Positions 25,511-34,260 of a stretch of DNA of 38,786 nucleotides are shown piece by piece. Source of the DNA: UBA7332 sp051652645 (GTDB taxonomy: Bacteria > Bacteroidota > Bacteroidia > Bacteroidales > UBA7332); contig JBOFUP010000009.1 of NCBI GenBank assembly GCA_051652645.1, forward strand, positions 1 through 38,786, in the 5' to 3' direction. Within the stretch, counting starts at the first letter, position 1, and each line of letters opens with the position of its first letter. The translations under genes and the position numbers were made by a program. The notes under the pieces were generated by a model. The model saw only the letters and a list, made by a program, of their open reading frames with translations, had not been told where the DNA came from and did no database searches.

Positions 25511-25647
25511 AGAGGTAAATATTTTACTTTATTAAATCATTAATTATTAAAGTAAAATACCTCTTGTAAATTTGTACTCTAATCCGTAATACACAATAGA
25601 AGTTTGGGAGGAAGGGAGCGTGAGCTTCATATTCCTCCCTTTATTTA
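25511..25647 (+). ncRNA. Candidate small RNA between metY and mutS
   Basis: About 137 nt with its own promoter and its own terminator. The 5' end folds into a hairpin: AGAGGTA (25511-25517) with TACCTCT (25558-25564), then, past a 4-nt bulge, 25522-25531 with 25548-25557. A mostly single-stranded 40-nt middle region follows, free to pair with targets. The 3' end is an intrinsic terminator (separate entry). The interval contains no ATG. It does not resemble 6S, tmRNA or RNase P RNA. Function unknown. Confidence 0.6.
25606..25647 (+). terminator. Intrinsic terminator of the candidate sRNA
   Basis: Outer 8-bp stem (25606-25613 with 25632-25639), an asymmetric internal loop, and an inner 5-bp stem (25615-25619 with 25624-25628) capped by the GNRA tetraloop GTGA, then TTTATTTA. 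Confidence 0.7.
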
Positions 25648-25661
25648 TACCCAAAATGGTG

Positions 25662-25707
25662 GAATACAAAAGCCCACTAGAGATATCTCTAGTGGGCTTT
25701 TGTATTC
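25662..25707. terminator. 46-bp perfect palindrome, terminator after mutS
   Basis: Fully self-complementary 23-bp arms (25662-25684 with 25685-25707) ending one base from the mutS stop codon. It acts for the leftward mutS transcript, and its symmetry would also stop any rightward read-through. Confidence 0.85.
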
Positions 25708-25708
25708 A

Positions 25709-28342
25709 TTACTTACCTCCGGTTACAATCTTCTTTATCTCATGAAGCTTATTTAGTGCTTCTATAGGAGTTAGATTATTTATATCTAAGTGTTTTATCT
25801 CACTACTCACTTGACTAAGTACAGGATCGTCTAATTGAAAAAAGCTCATTTGATATCCAGCTTCCCTACTATTTTTGGACTCCTTCTTGCTACTATTAGA
25901 GGATTGAGCAATATCATTCTTGCGATTATCACTCTCTAACTGAAGAAGTATCTCATCGGCTCTACTAATAATAGATTGAGGCATCCCTGCCATCTTGGCA
26001 ACATGAATACCAAAACTATGTTCGCTCCCCCCCTTTACAAGCTTACGTAAAAAGATTATTTTATTATCTATCTCCTTAACGGAGACATTATAGTTCTTTA
26101 TTCGTGCAAAACTTCTCTCCATCTCATTTAGTTCATGATAGTGAGTTGCAAATAGTGTTTTAGCTCTTGATTTTGGGTGCTCGTGGATATACTCTACAAT
26201 AGACCAAGCAATAGATATTCCATCATATGTACTAGTTCCCCTACCAAGTTCGTCAAAAAGAATAAGACTTCTATCAGATATGTTGTTAAGAATATTTGAA
26301 GCTTCATTCATCTCAACCATAAATGTAGACTCACCTACTGATATATTATCAGAAGCACCTACCCTAGTAAATATCTTATCAACTAGACCTATCTTAGCCG
26401 ATTCAGCAGGAACAAAGCAACCGATCTGTGCCATCAATGTGATTAGAGCAGTTTGTCTTAGTAGAGCTGATTTACCAGCCATGTTTGGACCAGTTATCAT
26501 AATAACTTGACAGTTATCATTGTTTAGATTTACATCATTTGCAATGTAACTCTCCCCTATTGGCAACTGCTTTTCAATTACTGGGTGTCTGCCCTGCTTA
26601 ATGTCAATCTCAAAAGTATCATTAACCTCAGGTCTTAGATAACTATTTTCCTTTGATACTTTGGCAAAAGAAAGTAAGCAATCTAATCTTGCAATTAGGG
26701 TTGCATTATTCTTTATTGCTCCTATATATTCAACTAACTCTAGTACAAGATCATTATATATTCGTGTTTCAAGAGAAACGATTTTCTCTTCTGCACCCAA
26801 TATCTTCTCCTCATACTCTTTTAGCTCTTGAGTAATATACCTTTCAGCATTAACTAGAGTCTGTTTGCGTATCCAACCTTGTGGTACTTTGTCTTTGTGT
26901 GTATTTCTAACTTCTATGAAATAACCAAATACATTATTGTAAGCAATCTTTAGACTTGAAATACCTGTAGCTTCAGACTCTCTTTGTTGTATCTGAATAA
27001 GGTAATCCTTACCAGAGTAAGCAATTTTTCTGAGATCATCTAGATTAGTATCAACACCACTGTTGATAACACCACCTCTATTTATCTGAGCAGAAGGATC
27101 TGATTGAATTATTGCCGCAATTTTATCTCTAATAATAGAACATGGATTTAGTTGCTCGCCTATGCTAACAAGGCTCTTATCTGATGATGCTAAACACTCA
27201 TTCTTTATTGGTTCAATAGCGGCAAGAGCAACTCTTAATTGAACTACCTCTCGAGGAGAAACTCTACCAACTGCCACTTTAGAAATTATCCTCTCTAGAT
27301 CGCCAACAAGTGTAATCTCTTGTTCGAGTGTATCTCTAAGATCACTATCCCTAAAGAAATATTCGACAACATTTAGCCTATCTGTTATAGGTTGGAGATC
27401 TTTTAGTGGGAATACAATCCATCTCTTTAACATCCTAGCCCCCATAGGACTAATTGTTCTATCTAGAATTGACAATAGGCTGCGTCCACCTTCGTTTATT
27501 GTATCAATAAGCTCAAGACTTCTAACAGTAAACTTATCTAGTCGTACGTATCTCTCCTCTTCAATTCGCGAAAGAGAGGTTATGTGTCCAATTTGAAGAT
27601 GCTGTGTTATGTCCATATAATGGAGAATTGCACCAGAGGCAATAATACCATTAATAAGTTCACTCACTCCAAATCCCTTTAGATTCTTTGTATCAAACTG
27701 CTTTATTAACCTATCATTGGCAGCCTCATTAGTATATATCCAATCATCTAATTCGAATGTGAAATATCTTGAACCAAATAGTTCTTCAAATTGTCGTCTT
27801 TTGCTTCGCTCTAAGAGTACCTCTTTGGGTGCAAAGTTATTTAGGAGTTTGTCAACATAATCCGTAGTACCCTCAGCCGTAAGAAACTCTCCAGTAGATA
27901 TATCCAAGAAGGCTACACCACACCTATTATTCTTTGACAGATGAACAGATGCTAAAAAGTTATTCTCTTTATGGTTTAGTATGTTGTCATTTATAGATAC
28001 TCCAGGAGTAACCAACTCTGTTATACCTCTTCTAACTAGTTTCTTAGTTTGTTTAGGATCTTCGAGCTGTTCACATATAGCAACCCTCTTACCAGCTCTA
28101 ACTAATTTAGGCAAGTAAGTATCTAAAGCATGATGAGGGAAACCCGCCAATTCGACATATGAAGCTGATCCATTAGCTCTACGAGTGAGTGTGATACCTA
28201 ATATTTCAGAGGTATCAATTGCATCTTGAGAGAATGTTTCATAGAAGTCACCAACACGAAAAAGCAATATAGCATCAGGATGCTTAGCTTTTAGTTCGTA
28301 ATATTGCTTCATTAATGGAGTCTCAACAACTGTCTTTGCCAC
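25709..28342 (-). CDS. mutS: DNA mismatch repair protein MutS
   Basis: 877 residues. The mismatch-binding N-terminal domain carries the conserved Phe-x-Glu region (LLFRVGDFYETF, with Phe and Glu of FYE about residues 32-34), the connector and clamp domains follow, then the ATPase: Walker A GPNMAGKSALLRQ (about 617), signature STFMVEM, Walker B LILFDELGRGTSTYDG and switch ATHYHEL. The C-terminal tail is long and polar. Scans newly replicated DNA for mismatches and recruits MutL. A monocistronic unit: -7 box upstream at 28390-28397 and a perfect palindromic terminator downstream. Confidence 0.97.
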   Translation of the reverse strand: MAKTVVETPLMKQYYELKAKHPDAILLFRVGDFYETFSQDAIDTSEILGITLTRRANGSASYVELAGFPHHALDTYLPKLVRAGKRVAICEQLEDPKQTKKLVRRGITELVTPGVSINDNILNHKENNFLASVHLSKNNRCGVAFLDISTGEFLTAEGTTDYVDKLLNNFAPKEVLLERSKRRQFEELFGSRYFTFELDDWIYTNEAANDRLIKQFDTKNLKGFGVSELINGIIASGAILHYMDITQHLQIGHITSLSRIEEERYVRLDKFTVRSLELIDTINEGGRSLLSILDRTISPMGARMLKRWIVFPLKDLQPITDRLNVVEYFFRDSDLRDTLEQEITLVGDLERIISKVAVGRVSPREVVQLRVALAAIEPIKNECLASSDKSLVSIGEQLNPCSIIRDKIAAIIQSDPSAQINRGGVINSGVDTNLDDLRKIAYSGKDYLIQIQQRESEATGISSLKIAYNNVFGYFIEVRNTHKDKVPQGWIRKQTLVNAERYITQELKEYEEKILGAEEKIVSLETRIYNDLVLELVEYIGAIKNNATLIARLDCLLSFAKVSKENSYLRPEVNDTFEIDIKQGRHPVIEKQLPIGESYIANDVNLNNDNCQVIMITGPNMAGKSALLRQTALITLMAQIGCFVPAESAKIGLVDKIFTRVGASDNISVGESTFMVEMNEASNILNNISDRSLILFDELGRGTSTYDGISIAWSIVEYIHEHPKSRAKTLFATHYHELNEMERSFARIKNYNVSVKEIDNKIIFLRKLVKGGSEHSFGIHVAKMAGMPQSIISRADEILLQLESDNRKNDIAQSSNSSKKESKNSREAGYQMSFFQLDDPVLSQVSSEIKHLDINNLTPIEALNKLHEIKKIVTGGK

Positions 28343-28389
28343 GAATAGAATCTGTTTATATTGTTTATATGAGTATCAAAGTATATCTG

Positions 28390-28397
28390 CAAAGATA
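28390..28397 (-). promoter_or_regulatory. -7 box of mutS
   Basis: The minus strand reads TATCTTTG, matching TAnnTTTG, 47 nt before the mutS ATG. No -33 element at standard spacing. Confidence 0.4.
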
Positions 28398-28426
28398 GTG
28401 ATTTGTTTGTGGCTCACCCTGATTTA

Positions 28427-30418
28427 TCACAAAGCAATACGAAGTAAAATAGATATATCTTGAAGGTGTCTTCCTTGAACCCTCTCTAAACCACTACCTA
28501 TCTCTAAGCGATCATTATAAATAGTAATTCCATATTTACCCTGTATATATACTTTGTTATTTATACTATACCTGAACTGCATTGCCCCTCTAGTTCCTTT
28601 ACCAAATAAAGATGGTGTGTAGAATGAGTATAGCATACTCTTTTCATTTGAACTCATTCTCAAGAGAGAGGAGTTGCTATTGAAATAAAATAAGGAAATA
28701 GCCATATTAAATATTCCTTTAGACGGTTTGATATCATAGGTAGTTCCAACACTGTATCCTCTATTATACTGGTTATTGAATGCATACTCTAAACCTAGAC
28801 GTAATCTATTCTCTTCGTTTGGGAACAAATAACTATCAAAACGAAAACGATCTCTCTTACCAAATATCAATTGTTCTTGACCCTCCTCTTCACTAGTCGA
28901 ATTAACCTCCTTCTCCGAATGTTTATAGTTTAGTCTAAATTGAAGCTTTTTTGATGGAAGGAACTCTATTCTATTTTGATACTCCCAACCAGAAGATGGA
29001 GCATCTGCATTGCTCTTTAGCCAAGGAAACCTAAAGAAGTCAATGTATCCATTGATTCGCCATCTACTGATAGACTCAATATTATAAGATAAATAATACC
29101 CCTCTTCATTTTGAACTCTTCCACCACTATTTATAGCCTTAGAAGAATTAGCATGATAATCTACACTATAGTACCTCTGTATGAGAGATAATGTAACACC
29201 TCTGATGGCTTGAAATACGAATCTATTTATTGTAGCATACCCTCCACTCTTCGATACAGCCGATTCTCCCTTGAATAGAATATTATTATTACTATAACTA
29301 TAATCAAATGAAACATTTAAATTTCTATCTCCCGCAAATAAAAATCTATTAGCATCTGACTGTTTAGGCAATAATGGCATTGAGTATTTCTCAACTAAAA
29401 GAGTAGAGCCCAGCCTAATATCACCCCAATATATTGAGTAATTTGCACCAAAATTAGTATTTGTGATATTCCTCTTCCTTTCCCATTCTTTTAAGGTGCG
29501 ATGTTTACCACTATGATTAATCGAAGTTATAGTTGAATCTGAAATAATACCATCTAACCTTCTTTCGGAGTAAAATAGCGTTAGATCACTATTATGGGTA
29601 CCAAAGCTCATTGCTAATCCTCTAAAAAAAGGTGAAGACTCACTTGATATTGATCCTCTTAGTGGTGTCTGAGCTCTATTTGAAATTGTCATATTACTAT
29701 TCTTTCCAAAAGAGAAATTATGGTTAAGGACTAAACCTTCAGCAAATGAAAGTTTGAAGTCTCCAACTACTATTCTTTTTAATACTCCAATATCCTTTAG
29801 TAGTAAGTAGGCCGAATAATAATCAAACCCCTTACTAAATGTTTCTCCAGCTCCTTTATTCGATCTTAAACCAACCTCAATCCTATCAATGCTTTTAAAT
29901 TCAAATCTAAAATTAACCATGAAAGGGTCCCCTAAGTATCTTTTATTTGTTGAAATAAGAGAATCAGTTCTATCTCTATACCCATCTTTAAGTTCTAGTG
30001 GTACAGTACTTTGAAGATAAAATTTACTCTTTCCGTACTTCAAATAATCTCTTAATCTATATTCACTATTATCCTTAGGTAAAGGAGCTAAAAATATAAA
30101 AGGTAATAACTGTTCAATAGTAACCATGTCCAGATCTTCTACTAGCTGAAGCTCATAAATTGAGACCATTGGTCCACTTGTATAGAGATAGTAAAGAATA
30201 TTTTCTATTTGCATATCACTCAAAAATGGAAGAGTTTCTAATTCTTTTTTGGTAGTTGTATTGATGTTAAACCTATTCTCTGTCAACTCTGATAGCTGCT
30301 CTGTCAATAATACTAATTCACTCTCCCCTACTTCACCCACATAATTCTCTACAATCTCCACTTGTGAATAGAGAGATTGAAAAAATATAACTAGTAATGC
30401 AAGTAAAAGCCTCTTCAT
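28427..30418 (-). CDS. Helix-hairpin-helix / outer-membrane barrel protein
   Basis: 663 residues. Signal peptide (MKRLLLALLVIFFQSLYSQ), then a periplasmic helix-hairpin-helix region (about 40-115: FNINTTTKKELETLPFLSDMQIENI and a second helical repeat), then about 530 residues of alternating beta strands with aromatic girdles, ending ...DISILLRIAL. Architecture as in Bacteroidota proteins annotated 'helix-hairpin-helix domain-containing', where a ComEA-like domain precedes a barrel. HhH folds usually bind DNA, so a role in DNA uptake or contact is possible but unproven. It starts 2 bp after the preceding gene's stop, so it forms an operon with the 269-residue barrel protein. Confidence 0.75.
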   Translation of the reverse strand: MKRLLLALLVIFFQSLYSQVEIVENYVGEVGESELVLLTEQLSELTENRFNINTTTKKELETLPFLSDMQIENILYYLYTSGPMVSIYELQLVEDLDMVTIEQLLPFIFLAPLPKDNSEYRLRDYLKYGKSKFYLQSTVPLELKDGYRDRTDSLISTNKRYLGDPFMVNFRFEFKSIDRIEVGLRSNKGAGETFSKGFDYYSAYLLLKDIGVLKRIVVGDFKLSFAEGLVLNHNFSFGKNSNMTISNRAQTPLRGSISSESSPFFRGLAMSFGTHNSDLTLFYSERRLDGIISDSTITSINHSGKHRTLKEWERKRNITNTNFGANYSIYWGDIRLGSTLLVEKYSMPLLPKQSDANRFLFAGDRNLNVSFDYSYSNNNILFKGESAVSKSGGYATINRFVFQAIRGVTLSLIQRYYSVDYHANSSKAINSGGRVQNEEGYYLSYNIESISRWRINGYIDFFRFPWLKSNADAPSSGWEYQNRIEFLPSKKLQFRLNYKHSEKEVNSTSEEEGQEQLIFGKRDRFRFDSYLFPNEENRLRLGLEYAFNNQYNRGYSVGTTYDIKPSKGIFNMAISLFYFNSNSSLLRMSSNEKSMLYSFYTPSLFGKGTRGAMQFRYSINNKVYIQGKYGITIYNDRLEIGSGLERVQGRHLQDISILLRIAL

Positions 30419-30420
30419 AA

Positions 30421-31230
30421 TTAAAAGAGATAAGTGAGTGACAAGCTAGGCTGCAATCCAAGTGAAAGGTGATAAAGAACCGCTACATCAACACTTATTT
30501 GCGACCAGCTGTAACCTGTACCAAAAGTAGGCCTAAATGGTGTACCTATAAAACCCAGGCGAATAGGTAGTTCTTCAATAAGAAAATACTCAGCAGCAAT
30601 TTTATAAATCATAGCTCTATCTTCTACCTTCTCTATTTCTATAAAAGCTTTAAAAGAGCTATTAGGCGAATACGATCCTCCCAATCTAAATAACCATGGG
30701 GGATTATACGACTCAATACCATGAATAAGAGTACCAACAAAATTATCAGCTGCTAATGCTACACCAAATATTTCATTGATCTTATATATTAACCCAAGTC
30801 CTGCATGAATATAACCATCACTATCATACTCTAATGATTGGTTCATAAGAGTATAATTTATTCTCACACCTAGTTTTAAATTCTCAAATAGCTTCTTCGA
30901 TAGATTCAATGAAAAGGATGTTTCGTTGAAATACTCATTACCAAAACGAGAAGAGAGTAGTGCTAAATCTACAAATTTGTTAACTATAAGAGTATTAAAT
31001 GAATATGTAGAAAGATCTGGCATGAAAAAATTGTTCTGGTAATTGAGTTGGGCAAAGCTGTAACCATAAGAGGATAGGGAAGCTGGATTGCCAATCTCTG
31101 AACAAGAGACAGTAGAAGAGGCAAGAGAAGAAGATCTCGCATTTGTATGTTCTATAGCCATGAGAGTTAGGGGGTAATTATGGCATATAAGAACCAAAAT
31201 GAATAGTAGTTGTTTTAGAAATAAACGCAT
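30421..31230 (-). CDS. PorV/PorQ-like outer-membrane beta-barrel protein
   Basis: 269 residues. Signal peptide (to about residue 25, MRLFLKQLLFILVLICHNYPLTLMA), then 'SSSLASSTVSCSEIGNPASLSSYGYSFAQLNYQNNFFMPDLSTYS', the N-terminal turn typical of PorV/PorQ/UPF0164-type FadL-like barrels ('NPA' motif), followed by regular strands ('LKLGVRINYTLMN', 'IGVALAADNFVGT', 'PIRLGFIGTPFRP') and a terminal YLF. PorV/PorQ proteins belong to type IX secretion in related species, but the match here is to the fold, not to a specific function. First gene of the pair with the HhH/barrel protein. Confidence 0.7.
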   Translation of the reverse strand: MRLFLKQLLFILVLICHNYPLTLMAIEHTNARSSSLASSTVSCSEIGNPASLSSYGYSFAQLNYQNNFFMPDLSTYSFNTLIVNKFVDLALLSSRFGNEYFNETSFSLNLSKKLFENLKLGVRINYTLMNQSLEYDSDGYIHAGLGLIYKINEIFGVALAADNFVGTLIHGIESYNPPWLFRLGGSYSPNSSFKAFIEIEKVEDRAMIYKIAAEYFLIEELPIRLGFIGTPFRPTFGTGYSWSQISVDVAVLYHLSLGLQPSLSLTYLF

Positions 31231-31279
31231 ACTCGTGACTCTTTTATGTTGTTTATGGAAATAGATTAGCTATATCAAT

Positions 31280-31287
31280 TATATTTG
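31280..31287 (+). promoter_or_regulatory. -7 box immediately before the DUF4294 gene
   Basis: TATATTTG matches TAnnTTTG and ends only 4 nt before the ATG at 31292. The transcript would start at or next to the ATG. A -33 element at 19-21 nt is not evident. Confidence 0.4.
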
Positions 31288-31291
31288 CGGA

Positions 31292-31888
31292 ATGGAGAAT
31301 CGACTATACTATTATATATTAATTTTGACTATTATGCTGAGCTATAGTGGACTATTTGCTCAATATAATACTTCACCCACAACTCAAAGAGCAATTATTG
31401 TTGGTGGTGACACAATACCAATAGTAACGCTTAGAGACGTATGGGTGTTCCCTCCTAGTAAATTCAAAAATAAAAAGGAGGAAGAGAATTATTGGCGTAT
31501 GGTTAGAGATGTAAAACGAACAATGCCATATGCAAAACTTATCTACGCCACACTAATAGAGACGTATGAGTTTATTGAAACATTACCAAATGACAAAGCT
31601 CGGCAAGCTCATATAAAAAGGATGGAAAAGGAGTTGTTTGAAACTTATAAACCCATTTTAAAGAAGTTAACACTCAGACAGGGTAAATTGTTGATTAAAT
31701 TAGTTGATAGAGAGTGTAATCAATCTTCTTTTGAATTGATAAAAGCTTTTTTAGGTGGATTTAGAGCAACTTTTTGGAATACTTTCGCTTCTATTTTTGG
31801 CGCAAGTTTAAAGCAAGAATGGGACCCAAATGGTAAAGACAAGGGATTGGAAAGAATTTGTATATTGGTCGAAAATGGATATATCTAA
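31292..31888 (+). CDS. DUF4294 domain exported protein
   Basis: 198 residues. Signal peptide (MENRLYYYILILTIMLSYSGLFAQ), then the DUF4294 region (about 40-190): GDTIPIVTLRDVWVFPP, EENYWRMVRDVKRTMPYAKLIY, KRMEKELFETYKPILKKLTLRQGKLLIKLVDREC, and a WDPNGKDKGLERI end. A Bacteroidota family of unknown function. A start at a downstream Met would destroy the signal peptide, so 31292 is kept. Divergent from the leftward barrel pair. Confidence 0.85.
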   Translation: MENRLYYYILILTIMLSYSGLFAQYNTSPTTQRAIIVGGDTIPIVTLRDVWVFPPSKFKNKKEEENYWRMVRDVKRTMPYAKLIYATLIETYEFIETLPNDKARQAHIKRMEKELFETYKPILKKLTLRQGKLLIKLVDRECNQSSFELIKAFLGGFRATFWNTFASIFGASLKQEWDPNGKDKGLERICILVENGYI

Positions 31889-32099
31889 AAAATAATTCGA
31901 GCTACTATTATAACATATGCATTTAAACGCGGCGTTAAGGCTCTTAATTGTGCTAGACACACAACCAGTCCTACCAATAGGTTTAAATCGACTACGCTTT
32001 ACTCTAGCGGCCTTAAAGAGCCAACATACAACTCTACTGTATTATAGTTATTCGTTAAGGTGATGATTGTCCTTATCACTTATCATTGAAATTAGACTT
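31889..32099. other. Intergenic region with nested inverted repeats
   Basis: No gene. Nested complementary blocks (TTAAGGC near 31944 with GCCTTAA near 32009, GCTAGA near 31962 with TCTAGC near 32002) can fold an outer stem around a loop that holds a CCTA/TAGG hairpin. The repeats are too interrupted to be a standard terminator. Transcription of the segment is not demonstrated. Confidence 0.4.
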
Positions 32100-32156
32100 A
32101 TAGAAGAAAGAGCAGTTTGATATCTGATTTGGATATCAAACTGCTCTTTCTTCTAT
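32100..32156. terminator. Bidirectional terminator at the trmH 3' end
   Basis: A perfect 25-bp stem (32100-32124 with 32132-32156), 7-nt loop. It overlaps the last four bases of trmH, including the stop codon. A/T-rich outer arms serve both directions. Confidence 0.85.
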
Positions 32157-32677
32157 CTTTTAGTAAAAAAGTCCCATATTACTATTCCTGCAGTTATCGA
32201 AACATTCAAAGAGTGTTTTGTTCCATATTGAGGAAGTTCTAAACAACCATTTGATGCGTCTATAACTTCCTGCTGTACACCTTTAACTTCATTACCAAAA
32301 ACAACAGCATATTTCTTAGTAGGATCAGGAGTAAACTCATTCAACATTACGCTACCATGACATTGCTCAATAGATAGGATTATATATCCATCTTTTTTGA
32401 GTTCTGTAATTGCTTCTAAAGTTTCCTTTGCATAAATCCAATTAACAGTTTCCTCAGCACCTAAAGCTGTTTTATGTATCTCTACATTTGGTGGAGTTGC
32501 AGTTATACCACAAAGAACAATCTTTTCAATCAAATAAGCATCTGAAGTTCTAAATATTGAACCTACATTGTTTAGGCTTCTTACATTATCTAAAACGATT
32601 ACTAAAGGCATTTTCTCTTCCCCTTTAAATTCATCAGGGGTAATCCTATTCATCTCAGTTATCTTCAACTTTTTCAT
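32153..32677 (-). CDS. RNA methyltransferase, TrmH/SpoU family
   Basis: 174 residues, the short SPOUT (SpoU) form lacking an N-terminal substrate-binding domain. Motif 1 region LVIVLDNVRSLNNVGSIFRTSDA with catalytic-type Arg, motif 2 VVFGNEVKGV, and motif 3 LPQYGTKHSLNVSITAGIVIWDFF, which form the knotted SAM-binding site. A 2'-O-ribose methyltransferase acting on tRNA or rRNA; the target base is not determinable. Its stop codon lies within the terminator stem. Confidence 0.92.
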   Translation of the reverse strand: MKKLKITEMNRITPDEFKGEEKMPLVIVLDNVRSLNNVGSIFRTSDAYLIEKIVLCGITATPPNVEIHKTALGAEETVNWIYAKETLEAITELKKDGYIILSIEQCHGSVMLNEFTPDPTKKYAVVFGNEVKGVQQEVIDASNGCLELPQYGTKHSLNVSITAGIVIWDFFTKR

Positions 32678-32709
32678 TTCTGATTATAGCTCTATTTATT
32701 CGTACTTTG

Positions 32710-32717
32710 CAAAGTTA
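32710..32717 (-). promoter_or_regulatory. -7 box of trmH
   Basis: The minus strand reads TAACTTTG, matching TAnnTTTG, 32 nt before the trmH ATG. No clear -33. Confidence 0.4.
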
Positions 32718-33787
32718 ATAATCAACACCTATCTATTATCATATTATATCTTTTCAATTTAAATAATAGATATAATAATAATGATAGCGTGTTGATAGTT
32801 ATCAAAGCTTTTCTCTATGTTAATTGCTTTTCTCGTTCTTAACAATGCACCAAAGTTTATCAATATGTTACTAACGTTGCAATCTATCCTAAACCATTGA
32901 TAATAAGAATAAATTCCTCTATGGTTTGTTTCTGTTGATACAGAATTAACTAGATAACTTTTTTAATCAACAGCCTTATTTTTGTGATGATAAACTGTAC
33001 AAAGAGAGTATGAAAGAAAACAATAACTTTTATAGGAGCTTTCAGAATTAGTTTTATACACACTAGCTTTTACTTTTGCAAGTAAAAGTTATTACGTTCT
33101 TTCAATCGATACTAACGATGTTTTAAACAAATTGTCAATAACACAATAAAGAGCTTAATCGACTAATAACTAAATGTTTATGTTGGCGAGATACGTTTAG
33201 TTCTTAATTATAGACACTTTGATCATATAAACACATGTGATTTTACTACTTATCCACTTATTCTTTATAATATATCGTGCCTGATTAATCTATAAACTAA
33301 TAGTACATATTAACAAGATATCAATATGAGATTTCATTTTCAACAATTTATTCTCTATGTGTAAAACCTTTTCTTTGTAATCTTTATTCGTGTACGATTC
33401 CTATAATCTAGTAACTGTTATGAACACTTTATTGTATTCAAATTCAGTAATATAACAAGTATTCAACGGCTTGTGTTGATAATGTGGATTATAAATACAA
33501 AGTTATCAATAGGCTATGTTTATATCGTTGTAATATCAATGTTATTATACTTATTTACATCATGTGCATTGTTCATATGTATTTAGTCAATAATTTATCT
33601 AGCATTGTCTGTTTAATATGTACTTTTAAATCTTATCCAGGCAGAAACTAATCATAACGATATTCATTACAACTCATCCTTTTATTGATCACTTTGTATG
33701 TTTAAAACCGAGGTATAATATGCTATTATATATTCATTCCGTCTTTATTTTCTCTTTACTTTTCGTTATTACCTATTTTGAATAAAA

Positions 33788-34076
33788 ATATTACTGTCCG
33801 GTAAAAGCACAAATGAAACTTCCCGAATAGTCATTAAAAAAACTATTCGGGATTTATATATAAAAGCAAATACTATTAATAGAATAAAATAATTTCAGGG
33901 GATGCTTACACTCCTTTTCAGTAAACTTAATCCAAGGTTGTTTTAGAGTGATCTTATATATCTGTTGTACCATTTCAACTCTCTACTTGACCACAGTTAG
34001 CCTAAGATTTCCAAAGTGATGTTATAGAATAGATTAAAGTAACTGTTTGTTGACAATATATTACTGTTTTGTAAAA
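33788..34076 (+). repeat. Pair of 19-bp direct repeats 270 bp apart
   Basis: ATATTACTGTCCGGTAAAA (33788-33806) and ATATTACTGTTTTGTAAAA (34058-34076) are identical except for three central bases. Each is itself TTAC-N6-GTAA. They might flank a small element or be two protein sites. No ORF between them. Confidence 0.5.
33822..33851 (+). terminator. Terminator-like hairpin in the gene desert
   Basis: A 10-bp stem (33822-33831 with 33842-33851) around a 10-nt A-rich loop, followed by ATTTATATA rather than a solid T run. No gene precedes it, so if it is a terminator it ends an unannotated transcript. Confidence 0.4.
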
Positions 34077-34260
34077 TTGATATGTCATTGGCTAATTTGG
34101 AACTCTGAGGCTAAAAAATTCGTCTTTCTCTATCTTCACCTCTTGTAATTAACTATTTAAGAGTCTTGATTTTACATTATCAGCTTCTCTAAGCCTTTTA
34201 ACCAATATACATTTGCTTAAACCTAATAGATAGTACAGAGTTTTTAAGCTAAATGATATA

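Noticed and set aside
33067..33088. Hairpin with a TACTTTTG box inside (33071-33078)
   Set aside because: The -7-like box lies in the stem of a 9-bp hairpin and has no TTG at the right distance; it could be either by chance in AT-rich DNA.
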